Origin: Actinomycetales bacterium | GTDB lineage: Bacteria; Actinomycetota; Actinomycetes; Actinomycetales; Kineosporiaceae | NCBI GenBank assembly: GCA_012719445.1 | Contig: JAAYAH010000049.1 | Coordinates: forward strand, 1 to 64,000 | Length of the DNA: 64,000 nucleotides | Direction: 5' to 3' | In this document: positions 40,525 through 49,905 of the stretch, one piece after another | Layout of the letters: every line of letters starts with the position of its first letter | Position numbering within the stretch: the stretch's first letter is position 1 | Notes under the pieces: model-generated | Database searches by the model: none | Seen by the model: the letters and a program-made list of their open reading frames with translations, nothing else | What the model was told of the DNA's origin: nothing | Position numbers and translations under genes: made by a program

Positions 40525-42146
40525 GCCCGGCCGCCCGGTCCCGGCCGCCCGGCGTCACCCTCGCGGAGTTCCGTTCCGGGGCCGCCGCCTCCCGGATCGA
40601 GAACCGGACCGCGCTGGTCGCCGCGGCCGAGGAGCTGCTGTCCGGGGCCTACGTCCACCTGCGCCAGAAGCAGGCCCGCTACGGCGTCGACCCGGTCCGG
40701 CAGCTGCGGATGCTGCGGACCCGCGCCGCAGGGATGACTGACGAGGCGTTCCGGCGCGAGCTCACCGCGGTGTTCTCCGGGCTGCGGGACCGCCACACCG
40801 GGTACCTCGCCCCGACGCCCTTCGCCGGCACGACCGCCGTGCTGCCCTTCCTCGTCGAGGCCTACCGCACCGGGGGCGGGGCGTGGCGGCACGTGGTGTC
40901 GAAGGTGAGCGCCTGGTGTCCGGCCGCGGAGGGGTTCGTCCCGGGGGCCGAGGTCACCCACTGGAACGGGGTGCCGATCCAGCGGGCCGTCGAGCGGCTC
41001 GCGGCGGCGCAGCGCGGGGCGACCGACGACGCGCGGACGGCGCGTGGCCTGGCCGCCCTGGTCTCCCGCTCGCTGGAGCACAGCGCCTTCCCGGACGAGG
41101 AGTGGGTCACCGTCAGCTACCGCGGCCCGGGGGGACGGCGTTCGGCCACGTTCAACTGGCGGGTGATCCCGACCCCGCCGGCCCGGCCGGACGGTGACAG
41201 GCAGGACGGTGACGGGCAGGACGGCGCGGCAGCGGCCGACCCGGGCCTCGTCCTCGCCGAGGACCCCGGGGGGCAGGCGGTCCAGGCGGCCCGCCGCGAG
41301 CTCTACGCGCCCGGCGCCGCCCCGGCCGGGTGGCTGCCGACGTCCCGGCCCGCGGTCCTCTCGGCCCGCCCGCTCGACCGCAGGACCGGCTACCTGCGGA
41401 TCTGGTCCTTCGCCGACGCCGACGCCCTGGCGGTGCGGGACGAGGCGTGCCGGCTGGTGGCGGCGCTGCCCCCTGGCGGCCTCGTCGTCGACGTCCGGGG
41501 CAACCCGGGTGGCCACCTGCCGACCGCCGAGCGGCTGCTCCAGGTGCTCACCCGCCGTCCGGTGATCCCGGCCGGCTTCTCGCCGGCGAGCACCGAGCTC
41601 ACCCTCGCCATGAGCCGGGAGGAGTCCTCGGAGCTGCGCCGCTGGAAGCCGTCGCTGGCCGCCGCGGTCGGCACCGGGGAGGCCTACGCCCAGGCGCTGC
41701 CGCTGACACCGGTCGCCGAGGCCAACGACCTGGACGAGGAGCTGCGGTACCGGGGACCGGTGGTGCTCGTCGTCGACGCGCTGACCTACAGCGCCGCCGA
41801 CGTCTTCGCGGCCGGGTTCCAGGACAACGGCCTCGGTCCGGTGCTCGGGACCGGTCGGACCACCGGCGCGGGCGGAGCCAACGTGTGGACGGCGGACCAG
41901 GTGCTCCAGCGGGCGGGGGAGGAGCACCTGCGGTCCGGGGTCCCGGCGGGATCGGGGACCTTCACCCTCGCCTTCCGTCGGGCGACCCGGGGCGGGGAGA
42001 ACGCCGGCCTGCCGCTGGAGGACGTCGGGGTCACCGCCGACGAGGTGCACTGGCCGACCCGGGCGGACCTCACCGCGGGCAACCGGGACCTGCTGCGTGC
42101 CGCGGTGAGGCTGCTGCGTGCCGGTTCCGGCGGTCCCGATCGCTGA
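40521..42146 (+). CDS. S41-family (C-terminal processing protease-like) peptidase
   Basis: The 541-residue protein has an N-terminal helical region, a PDZ-like strand (EVTHWNGVPIQRAVERLAA), and the S41 core: RTGYLRIWSF, LVVDVRGNPGGHL and VDALTYSAADVFAAGFQDNGLG, where the serine of TYSAAD is the probable nucleophile. No signal peptide is seen, which is unusual for CtpA types and closer to tricorn-like members. It begins with GTG overlapping the amidohydrolase stop. Confidence 0.78.
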   Translation: MSPAARSRPPGVTLAEFRSGAAASRIENRTALVAAAEELLSGAYVHLRQKQARYGVDPVRQLRMLRTRAAGMTDEAFRRELTAVFSGLRDRHTGYLAPTPFAGTTAVLPFLVEAYRTGGGAWRHVVSKVSAWCPAAEGFVPGAEVTHWNGVPIQRAVERLAAAQRGATDDARTARGLAALVSRSLEHSAFPDEEWVTVSYRGPGGRRSATFNWRVIPTPPARPDGDRQDGDGQDGAAAADPGLVLAEDPGGQAVQAARRELYAPGAAPAGWLPTSRPAVLSARPLDRRTGYLRIWSFADADALAVRDEACRLVAALPPGGLVVDVRGNPGGHLPTAERLLQVLTRRPVIPAGFSPASTELTLAMSREESSELRRWKPSLAAAVGTGEAYAQALPLTPVAEANDLDEELRYRGPVVLVVDALTYSAADVFAAGFQDNGLGPVLGTGRTTGAGGANVWTADQVLQRAGEEHLRSGVPAGSGTFTLAFRRATRGGENAGLPLEDVGVTADEVHWPTRADLTAGNRDLLRAAVRLLRAGSGGPDR

Positions 42147-42188
42147 TCGGGGTGTCCCCGACGGCGGTGATCGGGCACGCCGGCGGTC

Positions 42189-42565
42189 ATGACGAGCGTT
42201 CCCCCTGCCTGGTACCCGGACCCGACCGACCCGTCGACCCAACGGTGGTGGGACGGCGCCCGGTGGACCGCTCAGACCCGGCCGACCCCCACGGCGTCGG
42301 CCCTGCCCACCTACCCCGGCTCGGCCACCCCCGCGGGTGCACCGGGCCTCGCGGCCCCCGGCCAGGCCGGCGCACCCCTCTACCCCGGGTACCCGAGGGC
42401 CTGCCGAGCTGGGGGCAGGCGGTCAAGCGCTGGGTCACCGAGCGGGTGGCCGCGGCTCTCGTCGGCCTCTACCTCTACCTCGACCTGCTCTGGTCGCTGT
42501 GGGACACCCGGCGCCAGGCCCTGCACGACAAGTGGCCGGGCACCGTGGTGGTCAGGACTCGCTGA
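42189..42565 (+). pseudogene. Decayed DUF2510-RDD membrane protein gene
   Basis: The frame from ATG 42189 codes a DUF2510 motif (PAWYPDPTDPSTQRWWDGARWT) and a Pro/Ala/Gly linker. Near 42405 the RDD part (LPSWGQAVKRWVTERVAAAL) continues in a different frame and ends with the RDD C-terminus (LWSLWDTRRQALHDKWPGTVVV) at 42565. Most of the helices of a normal RDD domain are missing, so both a frameshift and an internal deletion are needed. A sequencing error could explain the shift but not the lost helices. Confidence 0.65.
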
Positions 42566-42986
42566 CCGGCCGGCAGACGACGACCGGGATCTCGCGCGCG
42601 GTCCGCTCCTGGTAGCGCCGGTAGCCGTCGAACGTCGCGACGGCGACCGGCCACCAGGCGGCCCGTTCCACCGGGTCGGCGGGCCGGGCGTGCATCCGGG
42701 TGCTGCGCCTGCCCCGACGGAGCACCACCTCGGGGTCCGCGAGGACGTTGAGGTACCAGTCCGGGTGCCGTTCCGAGCCGCCGGCCGAGGCGACCAGCAG
42801 GACGCCGTCCTCGTGCGGGATGCCGAGGAGTGGCACCGTGCGCCGGGCACCGGTGCGGCGGCCGGTGGTGGTGAGGAGCACCTGCTCCAGGTGCCCGATC
42901 CGGGTGCCGAGCCGACCGCCGCTGACCTGGTAGAGCCCGGTGTGGAACCTGCTGAGCACCCGGAGCAGGGTGCGACGTGCGCTCAT
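42552..42986 (-). CDS. F420(H2)-dependent deazaflavin reductase (Ddn-type)
   Basis: The roughly 144-residue protein has the split-barrel fold of the nitroreductase-family deazaflavin-dependent enzymes: LEQVLLTTTGRRTGARRTVPLLGIPHEDGVLLVASAGG, SERHPDWYLNVLADPEV and the WWPVAVATFDGYRRYQERTAREIPVVV end. It reduces quinones or other electrophiles with F420H2. Its stop overlaps the decayed RDD gene on the other strand by 14 bases. The start is set at ATG 42986; GTG 42995 is also possible. Confidence 0.9.
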   Translation of the reverse strand: MSARRTLLRVLSRFHTGLYQVSGGRLGTRIGHLEQVLLTTTGRRTGARRTVPLLGIPHEDGVLLVASAGGSERHPDWYLNVLADPEVVLRRGRRSTRMHARPADPVERAAWWPVAVATFDGYRRYQERTAREIPVVVCRPVSES

Positions 42987-43056
42987 GCCGGGCACGGTAG
43001 CCGGGCCGGTGTCAGGGTGCCCTCCGGTCGGCGGAGTGCCTGTTAGCCTGGCGGCG

Positions 43057-44802
43057 ATGACACGGATGCTGGGGGCGTTCCTGCGCCCCTACCGGGGGCG
43101 GGTCGGTATCGCCGTCCTCCTGCTGTTGGCCCAGGCGATCGGGAACCTGTACCTCCCGAGCCTCAACGCCGACATCATCAACGACGGGGTGATCACCGGG
43201 GACACCGGCTACATCCTGCGGGTCGGCGGCGTCATGCTGCTGGTGACCGTCCTGCTGGGGGTGTTCGCCGTCGGTGCCGTGTACCTCGCGGCGCAGGTGG
43301 CCATGGGCGTCGGCCGCGACCTCCGGCGGGCCCTGTTCCGGACGGTCCAGGACTTCTCCTCCGGCGAGATGGGCCGGTTCGGCGCTCCCTCGCTGATCAC
43401 GCGGACGACGAACGACGTCCAACAGGTGCAGATGTTCGTGCTCATGGGGCTGACCATGATGGTGCTCGCCCCGATCACGGGTGTCGGCGGCGTCATCATG
43501 GCGCTGCGCGAGAACCTGCGGCTGTCGGCGCTGCTCGTCGTCGTGCTGCCGCTGCTCGCCCTCGTCGTCGGGGCCATCGTGCGCAGTGCCGTCCCCCAGT
43601 TCCGGGCCATGCAGCGCAAGCTCGACGCGATCAACCGGGTGATGCGGGAGAACCTCACCGGCATCCGGGTGATCAGGGCCTTCGTCCGCACCGCGCACGA
43701 GGAGCGACGGTTCGGCGAGGCCAACGCCGACCTCACCCGCACAGCCCTGACGGTCGGCCGGCTGTTCGCCCTGGCCTTCCCCTCGATCATGCTGATCATG
43801 AACCTGACCACCGTCGCGGTGGTGTGGTTCGGCGGTCACCTCGTGGACGACGGCACCATGCCGATCGGGGACCTCACCGCGTTCCTGTCCTACGTCATGC
43901 AGATCCTGTTCTCGGTGATGATGGCCGTCTTCATGGTCGTCATGGTGCCGCGGGCGGCCGCCTCGGCCGAGCGGGTCCAGGAGGTCCTCGCCACCGAGCC
44001 GGCCATCCGCGACGCCCCGCGGTCGGTCACCGACGACGCGGCGGCGGGGCTGGTGGAGTCCCGCGGGGTGGAGTTCCGCGGGGTGGAGTTCCGCTACCCC
44101 GGGGCCGAGGAGCCCGTGCTCAGGGACGTCTCGCTGATGATCCGGCCGGGGGAGGTCACGGCGATCGTCGGCAGCACGGGCTCGGGCAAGTCGACCCTGG
44201 TCAACCTCATCCCGCGGCTGTACGACGTCACCGCGGGCCGACTGCTCGTCGACGGCGTGGACGTCCGGGACCTGTCCCGGGACCGGCTCTGGAGCGGGAT
44301 CGGCCTGGTCCCGCAGCGGGCGTTCCTGTTCAGCGGGACCGTCGCGAGCAACGTGCGCCTCGGCGACGAGGACGCGACGGACGACGAGGTCCGGCACGCC
44401 CTCGAGGTCGCCCAGGCCGCGGCCTTCGTCGACGCACTCCCCGAGGGGATCGAGGCCCCGGTCGAGCAGGGCGGGGTCAACCTCTCCGGAGGGCAGCGCC
44501 AGCGGCTGGCCATCGCCAGGGCCCTGGTCCGGCGTCCGGGGATCTGCATCTTCGACGACAGCTTCTCGGCGCTCGACTACGCGACCGACGCCCGGCTGCG
44601 GGCCGCGCTGCGCACCGAGACCGCGGAGGCCACCGTGATCATCGTGGCGCAGCGGGTGAGCACGGTGCTGCACGCCGATCGGATCGTCGTCCTGGACGGC
44701 GGGACCGTCGTGGGGACCGGCACCCACGAGGAGCTCATGCGGACCTGCGAGACCTATCGCGAGATCGTGTACTCCCAGCTCACCGAGGACGATGTGGCGT
44801 GA
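43057..44802 (+). CDS. ABC exporter half-transporter, subunit 1 (degenerate Walker B)
   Basis: This 581-residue half-transporter has six membrane helices (about 15-305) and a C-terminal ATPase: Walker A GSTGSGKSTL, Q-loop PQRAFLFSG, signature LSGGQRQR, and Walker B IFDDSFSALD, where Asp replaces the catalytic Glu. In heterodimeric exporters of the TmrAB or BmrCD type one site is catalytically weak, and this residue fits that role. H-loop is replaced by Q (VAQRVST). The gene is coupled by GTGA to subunit 2, so they form a pair. The substrate is likely a drug or lipid. Confidence 0.92.
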   Translation: MTRMLGAFLRPYRGRVGIAVLLLLAQAIGNLYLPSLNADIINDGVITGDTGYILRVGGVMLLVTVLLGVFAVGAVYLAAQVAMGVGRDLRRALFRTVQDFSSGEMGRFGAPSLITRTTNDVQQVQMFVLMGLTMMVLAPITGVGGVIMALRENLRLSALLVVVLPLLALVVGAIVRSAVPQFRAMQRKLDAINRVMRENLTGIRVIRAFVRTAHEERRFGEANADLTRTALTVGRLFALAFPSIMLIMNLTTVAVVWFGGHLVDDGTMPIGDLTAFLSYVMQILFSVMMAVFMVVMVPRAAASAERVQEVLATEPAIRDAPRSVTDDAAAGLVESRGVEFRGVEFRYPGAEEPVLRDVSLMIRPGEVTAIVGSTGSGKSTLVNLIPRLYDVTAGRLLVDGVDVRDLSRDRLWSGIGLVPQRAFLFSGTVASNVRLGDEDATDDEVRHALEVAQAAAFVDALPEGIEAPVEQGGVNLSGGQRQRLAIARALVRRPGICIFDDSFSALDYATDARLRAALRTETAEATVIIVAQRVSTVLHADRIVVLDGGTVVGTGTHEELMRTCETYREIVYSQLTEDDVA

Positions 44803-46775
44803 GCAGATCGAGCGCCCCGCGGCGGGCACCGGGTCCCGCGGCGCGGCCGGGGGGACCGCCGGGATCGGGCACGCACGGCATGGGCATGCCGGTGGCGAAG
44901 GCCAAGGACTTCCGCACCTCGCTACGTCGCCTGCTGGGTCGGCTCCGTCCGCACCGGCTGGCGATCCTCTTCGTCGTCCTGCTCGCGGTGGTCGGCGTCG
45001 CGCTGACCATCGCCGGTCCGAAGCTGCTCGGCAACGCGACCCAGCGGGTGTTCGAGGGCGTGGTCTCCCGGGAGCTCCCCGCCGGGGTCACCAAGGAGCA
45101 GGCGGTCGCGGCGCTGCGGGCCCAGGGCGAGGGACGGCGGGCCGACATGCTCGCGAGCATGCAGCTCACCCCGGGGCACGGCGTCGACTTCACCGCCCTC
45201 GGCCGGCTGCTGCTGCTCGTCGTCGGGGTCTACCTGCTCAGTGCGGTGTTCTCCTGGATCTCCGGCTACCTCATGGCGGGGGTCACCCAGCGCATGGTCT
45301 ACACGCTGCGCGAGGACGTGGACACCAAGCTGGGCCGGTTGCCGCTGAGCTACTTCGACACCCACGCCCGCGGTGACCTGCTGAGCCGGGTCACCAACGA
45401 CATCGACAACATCGCGATGACCCTGCAGCAGACCCTCACTCAGATGATCACTTCGTTGCTCATGGTGGTCGGGGTGCTCGCCATGATGGTCTGGATCAGT
45501 CCGCTGCTCGCCCTCGTCGCCCTGGTCACCGTCCCGCTGTCGATCCTGGTGACGGTCCGGATCGCCAAGCGCTCGCAGAAGCAGTTCGCGGCCCAGTGGC
45601 GGTGGACCGGCACCCTCAACGGGCACGTCGAGGAGATGTTCGCCGGGCACGATCTGGTCAAGGTCTACGGGCACACCGACCGGGCCGTCGCGGAGTTCGA
45701 CGAGGCGAACGACCGGCTCTACGCCGCGAGCTTCCGGGCCCAGTTCATCTCCGGGATCATCCAGCCCGCGATGAACATCATCGGAAACCTCAACTACGTC
45801 GCGATCGCCGTCATCGGTGGATTCCGGGTCGCTTCCGGGACGATATCCCTCGGTGATGTCCAGGCATTCATTCAGTATTCCCGTCAGTTCACCATGCCGA
45901 TAACACAGGTTGCGGGGATCGTGAACCTGCTGCAGTCGGGAATCGCCTCGGCCGAGCGGGTCTTCGAGGTTCTCGACGAGCCCGAGGAGATACCGGACAC
46001 CACCCGGCCGCGTTCCCCCGCCGTGCCGCGCGGGCGGATCACCCTGGAGGGCGTGTCCTTCAGGTACGTCCCGGACACGCCGCTGATCGAGGATCTCGAC
46101 CTCGAGGTCGAGCCGGGGCACACGGTGGCGATCGTGGGCCCGACGGGGGCAGGCAAGACCACGCTGGTCAACCTGCTCATGCGGTTCTACGAGATCGACC
46201 GGGGCCGGATCACCCTGGACGGGGTCGACATCCGGGAGATGACCAGGGACGACCTGCGGGGCACGTTCGGGATGGTGCTGCAGGACACCTGGCTGTTCGG
46301 CGGGACCATCCGGGAGAACATCGCCTACGGAGCCCCGGACGTCGGCGAGCGGAGGCTGCTGGCCGCGGCGCGGGCGGCCTACGTCGACCACTTCGTGCGC
46401 ACCCTGCCCGACGGCTACGACACGGTGCTCGACGAGGAGGCGTCCAACCTGTCGGCGGGGGAGAGGCAGCTGCTGACCATCGCGCGGGCGTTCCTGGCGG
46501 ATCCGGCGGTGCTCATCCTCGACGAGGCGACCAGCTCGGTCGACACCCGCACCGAGATGCTCATCCAGAAGGCGATGGCCAAGCTCCGCCAGGGCAGGAC
46601 CGGCTTCGTCATCGCGCACCGGCTGTCCACCGTCCGCGACGCCGACACCATCCTGGTGATGGACGGCGGGCGGATCGTCGAGCAGGGCGCTCACCAGGCG
46701 CTGCTCGACCGCGGCGGGTTCTACCACGATCTCTACCGGAGCCAGTTCGCGGAGCCGGTCGGCGAGGGAGTCTGA
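44799..46775 (+). CDS. ABC exporter half-transporter, subunit 2 (canonical Walker B)
   Basis: The 658-residue partner has an additional N-terminal cytosolic stretch, six membrane helices and an ATPase with Walker A GPTGAGKTTL, a variant signature LSAGERQL, canonical Walker B LILDEATSSVD with catalytic Glu and an H-loop histidine (IAHRLST). The combination of a variant signature here and a variant Walker B in subunit 1 leaves one competent ATP site. It is longer than subunit 1 by an insert after helix 1 (about 65-110: RVFEGVVSRELPAGVTKEQAV). GTG at 44799 overlaps the previous stop. Confidence 0.92.
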   Translation: MSRSSAPRRAPGPAARPGGPPGSGTHGMGMPVAKAKDFRTSLRRLLGRLRPHRLAILFVVLLAVVGVALTIAGPKLLGNATQRVFEGVVSRELPAGVTKEQAVAALRAQGEGRRADMLASMQLTPGHGVDFTALGRLLLLVVGVYLLSAVFSWISGYLMAGVTQRMVYTLREDVDTKLGRLPLSYFDTHARGDLLSRVTNDIDNIAMTLQQTLTQMITSLLMVVGVLAMMVWISPLLALVALVTVPLSILVTVRIAKRSQKQFAAQWRWTGTLNGHVEEMFAGHDLVKVYGHTDRAVAEFDEANDRLYAASFRAQFISGIIQPAMNIIGNLNYVAIAVIGGFRVASGTISLGDVQAFIQYSRQFTMPITQVAGIVNLLQSGIASAERVFEVLDEPEEIPDTTRPRSPAVPRGRITLEGVSFRYVPDTPLIEDLDLEVEPGHTVAIVGPTGAGKTTLVNLLMRFYEIDRGRITLDGVDIREMTRDDLRGTFGMVLQDTWLFGGTIRENIAYGAPDVGERRLLAAARAAYVDHFVRTLPDGYDTVLDEEASNLSAGERQLLTIARAFLADPAVLILDEATSSVDTRTEMLIQKAMAKLRQGRTGFVIAHRLSTVRDADTILVMDGGRIVEQGAHQALLDRGGFYHDLYRSQFAEPVGEGV

Positions 46776-46866
46776 CCACCCTCCGCCGGGCCTGAGTTGC
46801 CAGGTCGGAGCGCCATTCCGGGAATGCGGGCCGCGGTCGTCGAGGCACATGCCACAGACGAGAGCC

Positions 46867-46895
46867 TTGCCCAAAGGTGTCCCCTTCGATAGGTT
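46867..46895 (+). promoter_or_regulatory. Candidate sigma-A-like promoter of the trehalose-synthase-like gene
   Basis: TTGCCC (46867-46872) and TAGGTT (46890-46895) are 17 bases apart in the otherwise AT-rich gap about 105 bases before the start codon. Both boxes match only half to two-thirds of the consensus. Confidence 0.4.
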
Positions 46896-47002
46896 ATGGT
46901 TCATTCTTCGCCGATTGGCGAGCTTCTGGGTCACTTGACCCAGGGGGATCCGGGGGGTGGTGGGGCTCGCCCGAACGAGTGGAACACGAGGTATATCGCG
47001 CC

Positions 47003-48463
47003 ATGATCGAGATTATCGAGACCCCCAAGGGACCATCACTCGACGAATACGCGGCCTCCATTCACCTGGCAAATGCCGTCGACGAGCTCCGTGACACCGC
47101 GTACAGCATCGTCCCGAAATTCGCGGGGCGCACCCTGTGGATGGTGAACTCGACCGCGAAGGGCGGCGGGGTCGCCGAGATGCTCCCGCGCCAGGTCGGC
47201 ATCTTCGACGAACTCGGTATCGAGACCAGATGGGCGGTCATCGGCACCCACCGCAAGGAGCTCTTCGACCTCACCAAGCGCCTGCACAACCTCCTCCACG
47301 GCGCGGGCGAGCCGGTCATGACCGACGCCGACCGGGCGCTCTACGAGCTGGTCAGCCGCGAGCTGCAGGCCGAGTTCCAGCCGATGCTCGGCCCGGACGA
47401 CGTCCTGATGATCCACGATCCGCAGCCGGCCGGGATGGGCGCGCTGATCAAGCGGGAGCTCGACCTGCCCGGGGTGTGGCGGTGCCACATCGGCCTGGAC
47501 GAGGACCTCCCACAGACCCGGGCCGGGTGGAACTTCCTCCGGCCGTACGTCTCCGCCTACGACCGGGCCGTCTTCACAGCCCCCGAGTACATCCCGGATT
47601 TCCTCGCCGACCGCGCGGACCTGGTGCGCCCGGCCCTCGACCCGTACAGCGCGAAGAACCGGCAGCTCCGGGTCCCCGAGGTGGTGGAGATCCTCGGCAG
47701 GTCCGGACTCATGATCCCGACCTGGCGGCTGCTCAAGCCGCCGTTCTCCCACCCGGCCGAGCGGCTCCAGGCCGACGGGACCTTCGGGCCGGCGACCGAG
47801 CCGGAGGACCTCGGCATCCTCTACCGGCCGATCGTCATGGAGGTCTCCCGGTGGGACCGGCTGAAGGGGTGGGCCCCGCTCGTGGAGGGCTTCGCCACCC
47901 TGAAGCGGAGCATCCCCTCGGTGACCGACGTGGATCACCGCAAGGTGCTCGAGGACGTCGCGCTGCTGCTCGTCGGGCCGGAGCCGGCTGCGGTCAGCGA
48001 CGACCCGGAGGCCGTGGACGTCCTGAACGAGCTCACCTCCATCTACCGGTCGCTGCCCCGGGAGCTGCAGCGGGACATCGCCCTGCTGTCGCTGCCGATG
48101 ACGGACTCCCGGGAGAACGCGCTGATGGTCAACGCGTTGCAGACCGCGGCCTCGGTGGTGGTGCAGAACTCGGTGCGGGAGGGCTTCGGGCTCACCGCGA
48201 CGGAGCCGATGTGGAAGGGCACGCCGGTGCTGGTGAGCAGCGCCTGCGGGCTGCGGCAGCAGGTGCGGCCGGGCATCGAGGGCGAGATGATCCGGAACGC
48301 CGACGACCCGGACGAGATCGCCGCCGCGCTCGACCGTCTGCTCCGCGACCCGGACCGGCGGGCCACCATGGCCCGCAACGCCCAGCGCCGGGTGCGGGAG
48401 GAGTTCCTCGTCTTTACCCAGGTCCGCAACGATCTCCGGGTGCTGGAGCGGGCCCTCGGCTGA
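47003..48463 (+). CDS. TreT/TreP-like GT4 trehalose synthase
   Basis: The 486-residue protein matches glycosyltransferase family 4 enzymes that make trehalose from NDP-glucose and glucose (TreT) or glucose-1-phosphate (TreP). Motifs: FAGRTLWMVNSTAKGGGVAEML at the start, MIHDPQPAGM, the VWRCHIGLDEDLP sugar-site segment, MEVSRWDRLKGW for the donor site, and VREGFGLTATEPMWKGTPV with the conserved Glu of the EX7E motif. ATG at 47003 is the likely start. OtsA/OtsB lie 10 kb downstream. It stands alone. Confidence 0.82.
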   Translation: MIEIIETPKGPSLDEYAASIHLANAVDELRDTAYSIVPKFAGRTLWMVNSTAKGGGVAEMLPRQVGIFDELGIETRWAVIGTHRKELFDLTKRLHNLLHGAGEPVMTDADRALYELVSRELQAEFQPMLGPDDVLMIHDPQPAGMGALIKRELDLPGVWRCHIGLDEDLPQTRAGWNFLRPYVSAYDRAVFTAPEYIPDFLADRADLVRPALDPYSAKNRQLRVPEVVEILGRSGLMIPTWRLLKPPFSHPAERLQADGTFGPATEPEDLGILYRPIVMEVSRWDRLKGWAPLVEGFATLKRSIPSVTDVDHRKVLEDVALLLVGPEPAAVSDDPEAVDVLNELTSIYRSLPRELQRDIALLSLPMTDSRENALMVNALQTAASVVVQNSVREGFGLTATEPMWKGTPVLVSSACGLRQQVRPGIEGEMIRNADDPDEIAAALDRLLRDPDRRATMARNAQRRVREEFLVFTQVRNDLRVLERALG

Positions 48464-48586
48464 TCTCCCGCTCCGCCGGGAGCACGCGGTCGGTGCCGGG
48501 GTTGCCGCACGGGGGTTGTCAACCCCGGGCGCCGGTCGCGCGTCCAGTCGGTACGGACCGGCGCCCCGACGGTGGAGGATGAGCCC

Positions 48587-49282
48587 ATGCGTGACACCCG
48601 ATCCCGGAGAACGGCCCTGGCCTGCGCCCCGGTCCTGCTCGCCCTGGTGACCGGCTGCGGGGGCTCCGACCCCGCCCCGTCGTCGGCGGACACGACCCCC
48701 GGTGCCGGCGGCGCCGTCGCGACGACCCCGGCCGGGGGCACCGGTGAGCCCACGGGGTCGCCGTCCGGCTCCCCGTCCCGCTCCGGGGCGCCTCCGGTCG
48801 AGGACGCCGTGCCCGGTGCCGCATCCGCGCCGACCTCGACGACGGACGTCGACGTCACCGCCGAGCCGACGGGCACCGCCGCCGTGCTCCGGGCGATCCG
48901 GGTGGGCAGGCACCCCGGCTTCGACCGGGTGGTCTGGGAGTTCGACCGGCCCTTCGGCGGCTACCACGTCGGCTACGTCGACGAGGTCCGCGAGGACCCC
49001 TCGGACCGGAAGGTGCCGTTGAGGGGCTCGGCGTTCCTCGTGCTGAGCGTCCAGGGGGCAACCCTCGACAACGTCTTCCAGGTCGACGACAGCACGGAGC
49101 GGCGCAGGTACCAGGGACAGCAGTGGCTGTCTCCCGACGTGGCCGTCGTCGAGCAGATCGGTCCGGCGGGCGACTTCGAGGCCGTGCTCAGCTACGCCCT
49201 CGGCCTGGACGGCAGGCATGCCTTCCGGGTGTCCCGGCTCACCGGCCCCGCCCGGCTGGTCGTGGACGTGGCCACCGGGTGA
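48587..49282 (+). CDS. Lipoprotein with AMIN-like domain
   Basis: A lipobox LVTGC places the lipidated Cys near residue 26, followed by about 70 residues of Gly/Thr/Ser/Pro linker. The C-terminal 135 residues form an AMIN-like beta domain (AIRVGRHPGFDRVVWEFDRPFGGYHVGYVDEV, FLVLSVQGATLDNVF, SRLTGPARLVVDV). Such domains bind cell-wall glycan or proteins. ATG at 48587 has GGAGG 8 bases upstream; GTG at 48572 would lengthen the leader. It is probably anchored to the outer face of the membrane. Confidence 0.85.
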   Translation: MRDTRSRRTALACAPVLLALVTGCGGSDPAPSSADTTPGAGGAVATTPAGGTGEPTGSPSGSPSRSGAPPVEDAVPGAASAPTSTTDVDVTAEPTGTAAVLRAIRVGRHPGFDRVVWEFDRPFGGYHVGYVDEVREDPSDRKVPLRGSAFLVLSVQGATLDNVFQVDDSTERRRYQGQQWLSPDVAVVEQIGPAGDFEAVLSYALGLDGRHAFRVSRLTGPARLVVDVATG

Positions 49283-49396
49283 TCGTGAGGTCGAGGGGAT
49301 CGTGGAGGCGAGGGATCGTGGTGGTGAAGGTGTTGACGGCGCAGGGGCTCTCGGACCGGCGCGGAACTCGGCACGGCTCGCCGGAGTCGCAGTGAC

Positions 49397-49882
49397 ATGA
49401 CGATCATCCTGGTGGCGCACGCCACGAAGAACGGCTCGACCGAGACGGTGGCGACCGCGATCGCCCAGACCCTGGACGAGCAGGGGTGTGCGGTGGACCT
49501 CCGGCCGGCGCGGGAGGTCCGCGGCCCGCTCGACCGCTGGGGTCTCGTCGTGCTCGGCGCGCCCCTCTACAGCGGGCGCTGGCACCGGGACGCGCACCGC
49601 TTCCTCCGGCGCCACCGCGACGCGCTGGGCTCGGTCCCGGTCGCTGTGTTCGGCATGGGCCCGCGCGAGGACGACGCGGAGGCGTGGCGGCGGGCCCGAC
49701 GGCAGCTCGACCGGGCACTCGCCCGGCACGACCGGGTGACCCCGGTCGTGGTCACGGTGTTCGGCGGGGTGGACCCGCCGAAGCGTGCGGCGAGACTCGG
49801 CAGCGACGCCCGCGACCTGCGGGACTGGGCGGCGATCCGCGCCTGGGCGCTGGCGGTGGCCGCGTTGCCCGACCGGGGGTGA
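49397..49882 (+). CDS. Flavodoxin-domain protein
   Basis: The 161-residue protein has the flavodoxin signature for FMN (VAHATKNGSTETVATAIAQTL, phosphate loop) and VVLGAPLYSGRWHRDAHRFLRRH in the region used by protoporphyrinogen-oxidase-type (HemG) members. It should carry electrons in the cytosol. It leads a run with an ABM monooxygenase and an iron-ADH, with 23 bases to the next start, so the three may share a transcript. An assignment to menaquinone-dependent protoporphyrinogen oxidase is possible but unproven. Confidence 0.82.
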   Translation: MTIILVAHATKNGSTETVATAIAQTLDEQGCAVDLRPAREVRGPLDRWGLVVLGAPLYSGRWHRDAHRFLRRHRDALGSVPVAVFGMGPREDDAEAWRRARRQLDRALARHDRVTPVVVTVFGGVDPPKRAARLGSDARDLRDWAAIRAWALAVAALPDRG

Positions 49883-49905
49883 GGCCGGAGGGGCAGGATG
49901 GGGGG

